64,000 nt of DNA, from NCBI RefSeq assembly GCF_024703995.1, contig NZ_JAMXQV010000006.1, positions 1-64,000 of the forward strand, in the 5' to 3' direction. Positions 54,655 through 62,347 of the stretch are shown here, piece by piece (position 1 is the first letter of the stretch; every line of letters starts with the position of its first letter). The notes beneath the pieces were generated by a model. It saw only the letters and a program-made list of their open reading frames with translations, was not told the DNA's origin and made no database searches. The DNA is from Amycolatopsis iheyensis. GTDB taxonomy: Bacteria > Actinomycetota > Actinomycetes > Mycobacteriales > Pseudonocardiaceae. Position numbers and translations under genes: made by a program.

Positions 54655-55860
54655 ATGGCCAAGGACGAAGTCAACCGTCGGCTCGCGTTGAAGCGCGGTG
54701 GGGCGCTGGGAGTGCTGGGCGCGGTGACGGCGCTGTGGACGTGGCCGGCCGAGGCGTCGGTCGCGCGGACCGGAGCCGGCGCGGATCCCCGGTGGGTGTG
54801 GGATCCGGAGGCCGACGCGCTGCTCGCGTCGGTGCTCGACCGGGGCGACGTGCCCACGGTGAACGCGCTGCTGCGGACGTGGCAGAAGAACGGCCAGGCC
54901 CTGCCCGCCGGGCTGCCGGCGGACGTGCGGGACTTCGTCGAGCGGGCGCGTCAGCTGCCTTCCTGGGCGGACCGGGGCAAGCTGGCTTCGTCGTTCACGT
55001 TCACCGAGAAGCGCGGGCTCTACCTCGGCGTCCTGTACGGGCTGGCGAGCGGGATGATGAGCACGGTCATCCCGCACGAGGCCCGCGCGGTGTACTACTC
55101 CAAGGGCGGCGCGGCGATGAAGGACCGCATCTCCAAGACGGCCAAGCTCGGCTACGACATCATGACGCGCAACGCCTTCGAGCCCGCCGGCGAAATGATC
55201 GTGACGTGCGTGAAGACCCGGCTGGTGCACGCCGCCGTCCGCCACCTGCTGCCGCAGTCCCCGCAGTGGACGGGCACCGCCGACCAGACGGTGCCGATCA
55301 GCCAGCGGGACATGCTCGTGACGTGGCACAGCCTGCCCACGACGGTGATGGGGAAGCTGACGGCGTGGCAGGTGCCGATCCCGCGGGCGGAGTCGGAGGG
55401 GTTCCTGCACTCCTGGCAGCTGACCGGGCACCTGCTCGGCATCATGGACGAGTACCTCCCGGCGTCGTGGGCGGAGGCCGACGCCCAGGCCGAGCAGGTC
55501 CTGACCCCGGTGCTGGCGCCGACGGACGAGGGGATCGAGCTGGCGGACATCCTGCTGAACCTCGGCGCGTCGGTGGACGGTGGGGTGCTGAGCACGCACG
55601 TCCTCGGCGCGTTCACGCGGTTCATGCTGGGAGACCGGATCGCGGGGTGGCTGCGGATCCCGCGCGAGCCGGTGTGGGACCCGCTGCTGGACGTCGCTTG
55701 GGGGCCGTTCATCGCGGTGCGGGAAGGGTTGTTGCCGTTCCCGCTGGCCCCGGCGGCTTATTGGACGTTCGAGGAGTTCCTCCGGCAGGCGGCGTTGTTG
55801 TTCCTTTCGGAGGGGAAGCCGATCAGCATCGAGATCCCGGACGGGAACCGGCCGGCTTGA
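54655..55860 (+). CDS. lcp: Latex clearing protein (rubber oxygenase)
   Basis: A 401-residue b-type haem oxygenase that cleaves poly(cis-1,4-isoprene) outside the cell. The N-terminus is a Tat signal (NRRLALKRGGALGVLGAV). GAGADPRWVWDPEAD, RGLYLGVLYGLASGMMS and VKTRLVHAAVRHLLPQSPQW are typical of Lcp. By alignment to the Streptomyces K30 enzyme (offset 6) the key residues are all kept: Glu142, Arg158, Lys161, Thr162 and axial His192. GGAGGAGAAGCG precedes the ATG at 54655. Adjacent TetR and acyl-CoA dehydrogenase genes share a putative operator. Products (oligo-isoprene aldehydes/ketones) would feed beta-oxidation after acid formation. Confidence 0.93.
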   Translation: MAKDEVNRRLALKRGGALGVLGAVTALWTWPAEASVARTGAGADPRWVWDPEADALLASVLDRGDVPTVNALLRTWQKNGQALPAGLPADVRDFVERARQLPSWADRGKLASSFTFTEKRGLYLGVLYGLASGMMSTVIPHEARAVYYSKGGAAMKDRISKTAKLGYDIMTRNAFEPAGEMIVTCVKTRLVHAAVRHLLPQSPQWTGTADQTVPISQRDMLVTWHSLPTTVMGKLTAWQVPIPRAESEGFLHSWQLTGHLLGIMDEYLPASWAEADAQAEQVLTPVLAPTDEGIELADILLNLGASVDGGVLSTHVLGAFTRFMLGDRIAGWLRIPREPVWDPLLDVAWGPFIAVREGLLPFPLAPAAYWTFEEFLRQAALLFLSEGKPISIEIPDGNRPA

Positions 55861-55978
55861 GGGTGTCGCGTGGGCGCGGTGGTGACTCGGAGATCGAACA
55901 CCTCGCCGTCGGGCCGTACCGCGGGTACCGGGGAAGACGGACGCGGACGACCCGTTCTTCAAGTGCTAGCTTGCGACC

Positions 55979-56677
55979 ATGGCGACGAACGCGGCAGTCA
56001 CCGAAGTGCTGACGGAGCTGGCGGCCCTGGAAGACCCCAAGGCCCGCGCCGTCAACGAACGCCACGGGGATGACCACGGTGTCAACCTCGGCAAGCTGCG
56101 CGCGGTCGCCAAGCGCCTCAAGACCCAGCACGATCTCGCCGTCGAACTGTGGGCCACCGGTGACTCCGCGGCCCGGCTCGTCGCCATCCTGATCAGCCGG
56201 CCCAAGCTGTACACCGCGGCCGAGCTGGACAGCATGCTCCGCGACGCGCGGATCCCGAAAGTGCACGACTGGCTCATCGGCTACCTCGTCAAGAAGAACC
56301 CGCACGTCGAGGAACTGCGGGTGCGCTGGTTCGCCGACCCGGACCCGGTTGTCGCCGGCGCCGGGTGGGCGTTGACCAGTGACCGGGTCGCGAAAGCGCC
56401 CGACGGGCTCGACCTGCCCGGGCTGCTCGACCGCGTCGAGGCCGAGCTGAAGAACGCGCCCGAACGGTTGCAGTGGGCGATGAACGAATGCCTCGCCACC
56501 ATCGGGATCCACCACCCGGAGCTGCGGGCCCGCGCGATCGGCATCGGCGAGGAACTGGGCGTGCTCAAGGACTATCCGACCTCGCCCGGGTGCACCTCGC
56601 CGTACGCGCCGGTGTGGATCGAGGAAATGGTGCGGCGTCAGGACAACAGCACCGGCGCCGAACCTTCGAAGCGGTAG
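55979..56677 (+). CDS. AlkD-like DNA alkylation repair protein (HEAT repeats)
   Basis: A 232-residue protein built of HEAT-like helical repeats: VLTELAALEDPKARAVNERHGDD, GVNLGKLRAVAKRLKTQHDLAVELWATGD, ISRPKLYTAAELDSMLRD and LVKKNPHVEELRVRWFAD. This matches the DNA alkylation repair (AlkD-type) superfamily, in which some enzymes excise bulky alkyl-purines. The C-terminus has Cys/Pro segment PTSPGCTSPYAPVWIEEMV, shared by a subgroup of uncertain activity. Leaderless-type start: TAGCTT exactly 6 bases before ATG. The 3' end overlaps the convergent winged-helix gene by 40 bases. Confidence 0.82.
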   Translation: MATNAAVTEVLTELAALEDPKARAVNERHGDDHGVNLGKLRAVAKRLKTQHDLAVELWATGDSAARLVAILISRPKLYTAAELDSMLRDARIPKVHDWLIGYLVKKNPHVEELRVRWFADPDPVVAGAGWALTSDRVAKAPDGLDLPGLLDRVEAELKNAPERLQWAMNECLATIGIHHPELRARAIGIGEELGVLKDYPTSPGCTSPYAPVWIEEMVRRQDNSTGAEPSKR

Positions 56678-57102
56678 CCGACCCCGCGCACCGTCGTGAT
56701 CGGGTCCAGGTGCGGGGAAAGCCTGGCCCGCAGCTTGCGGACGTGCACGTCGACCGTCCGGTCGTTGCCGTCCTGGCGCGGCCACAGCGCGGTCTTCAAC
56801 GCCGCGCGGGTGAAGACGCGGTCCGGGTGCGCGCGCAGGAACCGCAGCAGGTCGAACTCCAGCCGGGTGAGCGGGAGCGCGCTGCCGAGCAGGATCGCCC
56901 GGCGTGACCCGGTTTCGATGTGCAGGAGCGGGTCCTCCACCAGCTGCGGGTGCCGGGGCGGCGCGGTCGTGACGTCGACGGCGGCCAGGCCGTCCAGCGC
57001 CGTCGCCAGCCGGGCGGCGACCTGGGCCGCGTCGCCCGCGCGGCCGGCCAGGTCGATCCGGACGGTCACGTGGAGCACCTCGGAGTCCCTGGGCCGCGTC
57101 AT
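56638..57102 (-). CDS. Orphan OmpR-type winged-helix protein without receiver domain
   Basis: A 154-residue protein. Residues 1-55 are a short alpha/beta segment (LHVTVRIDLAGRAGDAAQVAARL) that is not a response-regulator receiver; residues 60-150 are an OmpR/PhoB DNA-binding domain: LTRLEFDLLRFLRAHPDRVFTRAALKTALW and RTVDVHVRKLRARLSPH...GVGYRFE. It therefore binds DNA without phosphorelay control through a normal receiver. ATG at 57102. Target unknown; adjacent genes are the alkylation repair protein (overlapping) and the ALDH (divergent). Confidence 0.82.
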   Translation of the reverse strand: MTRPRDSEVLHVTVRIDLAGRAGDAAQVAARLATALDGLAAVDVTTAPPRHPQLVEDPLLHIETGSRRAILLGSALPLTRLEFDLLRFLRAHPDRVFTRAALKTALWPRQDGNDRTVDVHVRKLRARLSPHLDPITTVRGVGYRFEGSAPVLLS

Positions 57103-57179
57103 GTCCGCGATTGTCGGGCCACCACCGCCGCGGCACGAAATGCGCCCGGCGGGTGGAACGGCTTGACGGGGCGTCTTTC

Positions 57180-57210
57180 GACAAGGTGCGTGCGGCTACG
57201 GGCAACTCCG
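57180..57210 (+). promoter_or_regulatory. Candidate AraC half-sites before the ALDH gene
   Basis: GGCAACTCCG (57201-57210) matches 9 of 10 bases of the repeats at 59780 and 59801; a degraded GACAA half lies 21 bases upstream (57180). It lies 57 bases before the ALDH start. Confidence 0.35.
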
Positions 57211-57267
57211 GCCACCGCCGCCTTGCCAGTGTGACGGGGCGACACCGCCCGACACACAGGAGGAACC

Positions 57268-58731
57268 ATGACGCTGACCGCCGACCCGGGGACCGGGTTC
57301 ACCACCGGGCTGTTCATCGACGGCGCCTGGACCGACGCGGCAGCGACCTTCGACGACCTCAACCCCGCCACCGGCGAGCTCCTCACCCGGGTCGCCGACG
57401 CCAGTGCCGAGGACGTCGACCGGGCGGTCGGGGCCGCGCGCGCCGCGCTCGAGGGCGCCTGGGGCGACACCCCCGGTGTGGCGCGGGGGCGGCTGCTGAA
57501 CAAGCTCGCCGACCTCGTCGAGCGGGACGCGCCGGAGCTCGCCCGCCTGGAAGCGCTCGACATCGGCAAGCCCGCCGGGCAGCCCGCGATGCTGGACGTG
57601 CCCAACGCCGTGGCCACCTTCCGGCACTTCGCCGGCTGGGCCGACAAGATCCAGGGCGCCACCATTCCCACCGCCGGGTACCTGGGCCTGGCCAAGACGC
57701 ACTCCTACACCGTGCGCGAGCCGGTCGGCGTGATCGGTGCGATCGTCCCGTGGAACACGCCGCTGATGATCGCCGCGTGGAAGCTCGGGCCCGCGCTCGC
57801 CGCCGGGAACACCGTCGTGGTCAAGCCGGCCGAGGACGCGCCGCTGTCGATCCTGCACCTCGGGAAGCTCGTCGAAGAAGCGGGCTTCCCCGCCGGCGTC
57901 GTGAACATCGTGCCCGGCCTCGGCGAGACCGCCGGCGCCGCGCTCGTCGCGCACCCGGGCGTCGACAAGATCAGCTTCACCGGCTCGCCCGAGGTGGGCC
58001 GGCTGATCCAGAAGTCCGCCGCCGACACCTTCAAGCGCGTCACGCTCGAACTGGGCGGCAAGAGCCCGCAGATCGTCGCCGAGGACGCCGACGTCGAGGC
58101 CGCGATCAACGGCATCGCCATGGGCCTGTTCTTCAACCAGGGCGAAGTGTGCGCGGCCGGCACGCGCGTGCTCGTGCACCGTTCGCACTACGACACCGTG
58201 GTCGAGGCGCTGGCCGGGGCGGCGCAGGCGCAGGTGCTCGGCGACCCGTTCGCCGAGGAGACGACCATGGGCGCGCTCATCAACGCCGAGCAGCAGCGGC
58301 GCGTGCGCGACTACATCGAGGCGGGCAAGGCGTCCGGCGCCCGGCTGGTCGCGGGTGGCGACCACGACGGCCCGGGCTTCTTCGTCCGGCCGACGATCTT
58401 CGCCGACGTCGACAACTCCTCGAAGATCGCCCAGGAGGAGATCTTCGGCCCCGTGGGCGCGGTCATCCCGTTCGACACCCTCGACGAGGCCATCGCGATC
58501 GCCAACGACACGCCGTACGGCCTCGCCGCGACCATCTGGACCCGCGACGTCTCGAACGCGCACACGCTGGCGGCGAAGATCCGCGCGGGCGCGGTGTGGG
58601 TCAACGGCTGGGCGGCGATCGACCCGGCGCTGCCGTGGGGCGGCATGAAGACCAGCGGCATCGGGCGCGAGCTCGGCTGGAGCGGGATCCTCGCCAACAC
58701 CGAGGAGAAGGTCGTCACGATCGTCCTTTGA
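57268..58731 (+). CDS. NAD(P)-dependent aldehyde dehydrogenase
   Basis: A 487-residue ALDH. Motifs: GVIGAIVPWNTPLMIAAWKLGPALAAGN, SFTGSPEVGRLIQ, VTLELGGKSPQIV (general base Glu) and NQGEVCAAGTRVLV (nucleophile Cys), QEEIFGPVGAVIPF. It oxidises an aldehyde to the acid. AGGAGGAACC precedes the ATG. Convergent with the AraC regulator, sharing a perfect terminator hairpin. The GMC oxidoreductase on the other side of the regulator would produce its aldehyde from an alcohol, so the three likely form one catabolic unit. Confidence 0.93.
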   Translation: MTLTADPGTGFTTGLFIDGAWTDAAATFDDLNPATGELLTRVADASAEDVDRAVGAARAALEGAWGDTPGVARGRLLNKLADLVERDAPELARLEALDIGKPAGQPAMLDVPNAVATFRHFAGWADKIQGATIPTAGYLGLAKTHSYTVREPVGVIGAIVPWNTPLMIAAWKLGPALAAGNTVVVKPAEDAPLSILHLGKLVEEAGFPAGVVNIVPGLGETAGAALVAHPGVDKISFTGSPEVGRLIQKSAADTFKRVTLELGGKSPQIVAEDADVEAAINGIAMGLFFNQGEVCAAGTRVLVHRSHYDTVVEALAGAAQAQVLGDPFAEETTMGALINAEQQRRVRDYIEAGKASGARLVAGGDHDGPGFFVRPTIFADVDNSSKIAQEEIFGPVGAVIPFDTLDEAIAIANDTPYGLAATIWTRDVSNAHTLAAKIRAGAVWVNGWAAIDPALPWGGMKTSGIGRELGWSGILANTEEKVVTIVL

Positions 58732-58740
58732 GGACGGTGC

Positions 58741-58765
58741 AGGGGCGCGGGTTTCCCGCGCCCCT
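58741..58765. terminator. Bidirectional terminator between ALDH and AraC genes
   Basis: AGGGGCGCGGG (58741-58751) pairs perfectly with CCCGCGCCCCT (58755-58765) around TTT. It lies 9 bases after the ALDH stop and touches the AraC stop codon. Confidence 0.8.
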
Positions 58766-59691
58766 CAGGCGACGCTCTTGCGGTACTCCCGCGGCGACTG
58801 GCCGAACGCGCCGCGGAACAGCCGCGAGAAGTGCGCGGCGTCGGTGAACCCCCACCGCTGCGCGACGGCGACGATCGGCACCTCGCGGCTGGCCGGCGCG
58901 GCGAGGTCGCGGCGGCAGCGTTCGAGCCGCCGCTCGCGGATCATGGCCGACACCGACACGCCCTCGGCCTCGAAGGCCTTCTGCAGGTACCGCACCGACA
59001 CGAAGTGCGCGTCGGCCACGGCCTTCGACGTCAGGCCGGGGTCGTGCAGGTTGTCGTCGATGAACTTCCCGACCCGCGCGCGCAGCGCCCGCCGCGACGC
59101 CGAGCCCTCCTCGTCGAGCGGCTGCCGCAGCTGCTGCGCGAAGGCCGCGGTCACCAGGTCCACCACGGCGTCGCCGAGGTGTGCGGCGATCACCGTCGTC
59201 GCGCCGCCGAGGTCGCCGCTGAGGCCCTTCATCAGCGGGGCGATCAGCGCGCCCAGCCCCGAGTCGCCGGCGAGGCGGACCGCGGTCAGCCCGGCCAGGT
59301 GGTCCTCGGGCAGCCGGACGAGCTTGCGCGGGAACATCGCCACGGTCATCCGGAAGTCGTCGCTGAAGGAGATCCGGTACGGCCGCGAGGTGTCGTAGAC
59401 GGCCAGGTCGCCCGGCCGCAGGAACGCCTGCCGCTCGTCCTGCTCGATGACGCTGGTGCCGCTGACCTGCAGCCCGAACTTGTACAGCTCGGGGTCGTCC
59501 TGGCGGATCAGGCGCCGGGTGCGCTCGACGATCGCGTGCGACGCCGTCACCGAGGCCAGCACGACCGAGCCGAGGTCGGCCGAGTCGACGCCGCCGGTGA
59601 AGTCCGCCGCGTCGTCGACGCAGCGGGCCCGCAGGGGCACGAACGTGCGGCAGATCCGGTGCTCCCAGTCCTCGAAGCCGGTGGCTGCCAT
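58765..59691 (-). CDS. AraC-family regulator (ThcR/FeaR-like)
   Basis: A 308-residue activator. The N-terminal 190 residues are a cupin-like AraC_binding_2 domain (FGLQVSGTSVIEQDERQAFLRPGDLAVYDTSRPY); the C-terminal 100 residues carry two HTHs (LTSKAVADAHFVSVRYLQKAFEAEG, IVAVAQRWGFTDAAHFSRLFRGAFGQSPREY). The ATG at 59691 has GAGGAGCC upstream. Divergent from the GMC/EthD operon; direct repeats of GTCAACTCCG 21 bases apart lie before that operon, the expected AraC-family site. Likely responds to an aldehyde or acid intermediate. Confidence 0.9.
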   Translation of the reverse strand: MAATGFEDWEHRICRTFVPLRARCVDDAADFTGGVDSADLGSVVLASVTASHAIVERTRRLIRQDDPELYKFGLQVSGTSVIEQDERQAFLRPGDLAVYDTSRPYRISFSDDFRMTVAMFPRKLVRLPEDHLAGLTAVRLAGDSGLGALIAPLMKGLSGDLGGATTVIAAHLGDAVVDLVTAAFAQQLRQPLDEEGSASRRALRARVGKFIDDNLHDPGLTSKAVADAHFVSVRYLQKAFEAEGVSVSAMIRERRLERCRRDLAAPASREVPIVAVAQRWGFTDAAHFSRLFRGAFGQSPREYRKSVA

Positions 59692-59779
59692 GCGGGCTCC
59701 TCGTCGAATAGGCGCTGGTCCGGGCGACGGTACTTTCTGAACGGTCGGTCGGTCAACCGGACCGGTCCGTGCGTCGCGA

Positions 59780-59810
59780 GTCAACTCCGGTTCGTCTCGG
59801 GTCAACTCCG
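59780..59810 (+). promoter_or_regulatory. AraC-type direct repeats before the GMC operon
   Basis: GTCAACTCCG at 59780-59789 and again at 59801-59810: identical 10-mers in the same orientation, 21 bases apart (two helical turns), ending 59 bases before the GMC start. A CGGACCGGTCCG palindrome (59758-59769) lies next to them. Confidence 0.75.
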
Positions 59811-59869
59811 CCGGTGACCGCCGACACACACTCGGGGGAGGTTCAGCGTCGAAGCGAAGAAGGTTCTCC

Positions 59870-61371
59870 ATGAGTGACTACGTCATCGTCGGCGCCGGTT
59901 CGGCCGGCAGCGCACTGGCCCGCCGGCTGGTCGACGCGGGCCGGACCGTGCACGTCCTGGAAGCCGGGCCGGCCGACACCGACGAGGCGATCCACAGCCC
60001 GCAGGGCTGGCCCACGTTGCTGGCCGGGCCGCAGGACTGGGCCGTCACGACCATCCCGCAGGAGCACGCGAACGGCCGGCAGCTGTTCTGGCCGCGCGGC
60101 CGCGTGCTCGGTGGCAGCAGCTCGCTCAACGGCATGATCTACATGCGCGGTCACCGCGGCGACTACGACGGCTGGGCCGCCCAGGGCTGCGACGGCTGGG
60201 GCTGGGCCGACGTCCGGCCGCTCTTCCTGCGCTCCGAAGACCACCTGGCCGGTGCGAACGAGCACCACGCGACCGGCGGCCCGCTGCCGGTGAGCCGGAT
60301 CGACGCGCCGCACCGACCGCGCAGGCGTTCGTCGACGCCGCCGTCGCCGCGGGGCACAAGCGCACCGAGGACTTCAACGGCGAAACCATGCGCGGGGTCG
60401 GCTTCACCGAGATGACGGTGCGCGACGGCCGCCGGATGAGCGCGTGGCAGAGCTTCGTCGCCCCGATCCTCGGCCACCCCGCGCTGACCGTCACCACGTC
60501 GGCGCTCATCGACCGGGTCGTCGTCGAAAACGGCCGCGCGGTCGGGGTGGAGTACCTGGTCGACGGCGAGCGGCAGGTCGCCCGCGCCGAGGCCGAGGTC
60601 GTCCTGGCCGGCGGCACGATCGGCTCGCCCGCGATCCTGCTGCGCAGCGGCGTCGGCCCGGCCGCCCACCTGCGGGACCTGGGCATCGACGTCGTCGCCG
60701 ACGTGGCCGGGGTGGGGGAGAACCTGCACGACCACCCGCTGATCAGCGTGGTCTACGAAGCGAAGAAGCCGCTGCCCGCCGGCACGAACAACCTCCTGGA
60801 GGCCCAGTTCTACGCCGACAGCGCCGGCTGGACGGGGGCCGCGCCGGACCTGCAGCCGCTGTTCCTGCACCTGGTCTACCCGGCCGAGGGCTACGAGATG
60901 CCCGAGCACGGCTACACGATCGCGGCCGGGATCGTCGCCCCGAAGTCCCGCGGCACGCTGCGGCTCGCGTCGGCCGATCCGACGGTCCCGGCGCTGGTCG
61001 ACCCACGGATCCTCACCGACCCCTACGACCTCGAGGCGCTGTGCGACGCCATCGAGATGAGCCGCGAGGTCGGCGCCCAGCGAGCGTTCGACGAGTGGCG
61101 CGAGCGCGAGGTCGCGCCGGGTCCGGACGCGACGTCGCGGGACGACATCCGCGCGTTCGCCCGCCGCTCGGTCGGGACCTACCACCACCAGGCCGGCACC
61201 TGCCGGATGGGCGTGGACGAGCTCGCCGTCGTCGACCCGCGGCTACGCGTCCGCGGCGTCGAGGGCCTGCGCGTGGCGGACGCGTCGATCATGCCGGTGG
61301 TGCCTTCGGGCAACACGAACGCGCCGTCCATCATGGTCGGGGAGAAAGCCGCGGAGCTGATCCTCGGCTGA
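59870..61371 (+). pseudogene. GMC oxidoreductase (choline dehydrogenase-like), frameshifted at about 60313
   Basis: A flavin alcohol oxidase/dehydrogenase read in two frames. The first (59870 onward) has the FAD site YVIVGAGSAGSALARRLVDAG and FWPRGRVLGGSSSLNGMIYMRG; after CAC at 60311-60313 it runs into unrelated Arg/Pro-rich residues and stops at 60415. The frame +2 away continues without loss: PTAQAFVDAAVAAGHKRTEDFNGE, AEVVLAGGTIGSPAILLRSGVGP, and HQAGTCRMG...NTNAPSIMVGEKAAELI, ending 61371. One extra C at 60313/60314 restores a 500-residue enzyme. Either a recent mutation or a base error in a C-rich run. First gene of the operon with EthD; AGGTTC-like weak ribosome site (AAGAAGG). Confidence 0.85.
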
Positions 61372-61391
61372 CCCGCCGACGAGAGGAACCC

Positions 61392-61691
61392 ATGCACCGG
61401 CTCACCGTGCTCTACCCGCCGCCCGCCGACGAAGCCCACTTCCGCGCGTACTACGTCGAGACGCACCTGCCGCTGGCCGCGAAGCTGCCCGGCCTGGTGC
61501 GGATGCAGTACTCGCTCGACGTGACTTCGGAGGTCGGCGAACGGAAGTACTTCGCCGTCTTCCACGCCGACTTCGAGTCCGCCGAGGCGATGACGGCCGC
61601 ACGCGCCTCCGAGGCCGGCAAGGCGGTCTCCGCGGACGTGCCGAACTACGCCAGCGGTGGCGTGGAGATCATGAACTACCCGCTGAGCTGA
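61392..61691 (+). CDS. EthD-family small protein
   Basis: A 99-residue ferredoxin-like dimeric alpha/beta-barrel protein: RLTVLYPPPADEAHFRAYYVETHLPLAAKLPGL with the conserved His, and FAVFHADFESAEAMTAARAS. EthD-like proteins accompany oxidative catabolic operons; some help P450 systems or handle aldehydes. ATG at 61392 with GAGAGG 5 bases upstream, 20 bases after the GMC gene, same operon. Substrate unknown. Confidence 0.87.
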   Translation: MHRLTVLYPPPADEAHFRAYYVETHLPLAAKLPGLVRMQYSLDVTSEVGERKYFAVFHADFESAEAMTAARASEAGKAVSADVPNYASGGVEIMNYPLS

Positions 61692-61701
61692 CGAGCCGCG
61701 C

Positions 61702-61731
61702 GCTGCCCCGCGTCAGCGGGCGCGGGGCAGC
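61702..61731. terminator. Terminator between EthD and TetR genes
   Basis: GCTGCCCCGCG (61702-61712) pairs perfectly with CGCGGGGCAGC (61721-61731), 8-base loop. The right arm overlaps the last codons of the leftward TetR gene. Confidence 0.75.
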
Positions 61732-62327
61732 CGCAGGCCGTCGAAGGCCACCGCCACGACGGCGTCCGCGAGCGCTTCGGCCGCGATGCCACCGCGGGGC
61801 CGGTACCACTCGGCGATCGAGTTGACCATGCCGAACAGCAGGCGCGCGGAGACGTTCGGGTCGATGTCCGGACGCAGGTCGCCGTCCGCGGCCGCCTTGC
61901 TCACCAGGTCGCCGACGATCCGGTCGAACTCCTTGCGGCGCGCCAGCGCGGCGCGCTCCACCTTGGTGTTGCCGCGGATGCGCAGCAGCAGCGTCACGAA
62001 CGGCAGCTGCTCGATGAGCACGACCACGCTCGCGCGCACGAGGTGCTCGAGCTTGTCGACGGCCCGGCCGGCCATCGTGTCCACTGTGTCCACTTCGGCG
62101 AACAGCCCGTCGAGCGCGCGGTCGACGGCCAGCCGCAGCAGCTCGTCCTTGCTCGGCACGTGGTGGTAGATGGCCGACTTCGAGATGCCGAGCTTGCGGG
62201 AGAGGTCCTCCATGCTCGTGCCGTCGAAGCCGCGCTCGGTGAACGCGGACACCGCCACGCGCAGCAGGGACTCCAGGTCGTACCCGGGCCGGCCGCGCCT
62301 GGCGGCCGGGTTCGTCGTGCCGTCCAT
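61713..62327 (-). CDS. TetR-family regulator, PaaR-like
   Basis: A 204-residue TetR regulator: LLRVAVSAFTERGFDGTSMEDLSRKLGISKSAIYHHVPSKDELLRL (about 18-65) then a helical sensor domain. It ends 20 bases from the paaK-type gene (stop of paaK before its start), so they form one leftward operon. TetR proteins next to paa genes in actinomycetes are usually PaaR, repressors relieved by phenylacetyl-CoA. A TTACTGACCG...CGGTAA site in the paaK/thiolase gap fits. Confidence 0.82.
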   Translation of the reverse strand: MDGTTNPAARRGRPGYDLESLLRVAVSAFTERGFDGTSMEDLSRKLGISKSAIYHHVPSKDELLRLAVDRALDGLFAEVDTVDTMAGRAVDKLEHLVRASVVVLIEQLPFVTLLLRIRGNTKVERAALARRKEFDRIVGDLVSKAAADGDLRPDIDPNVSARLLFGMVNSIAEWYRPRGGIAAEALADAVVAVAFDGLRLPRAR

Positions 62328-62347
62328 GCCGGCATTCTCGCAAGCCG

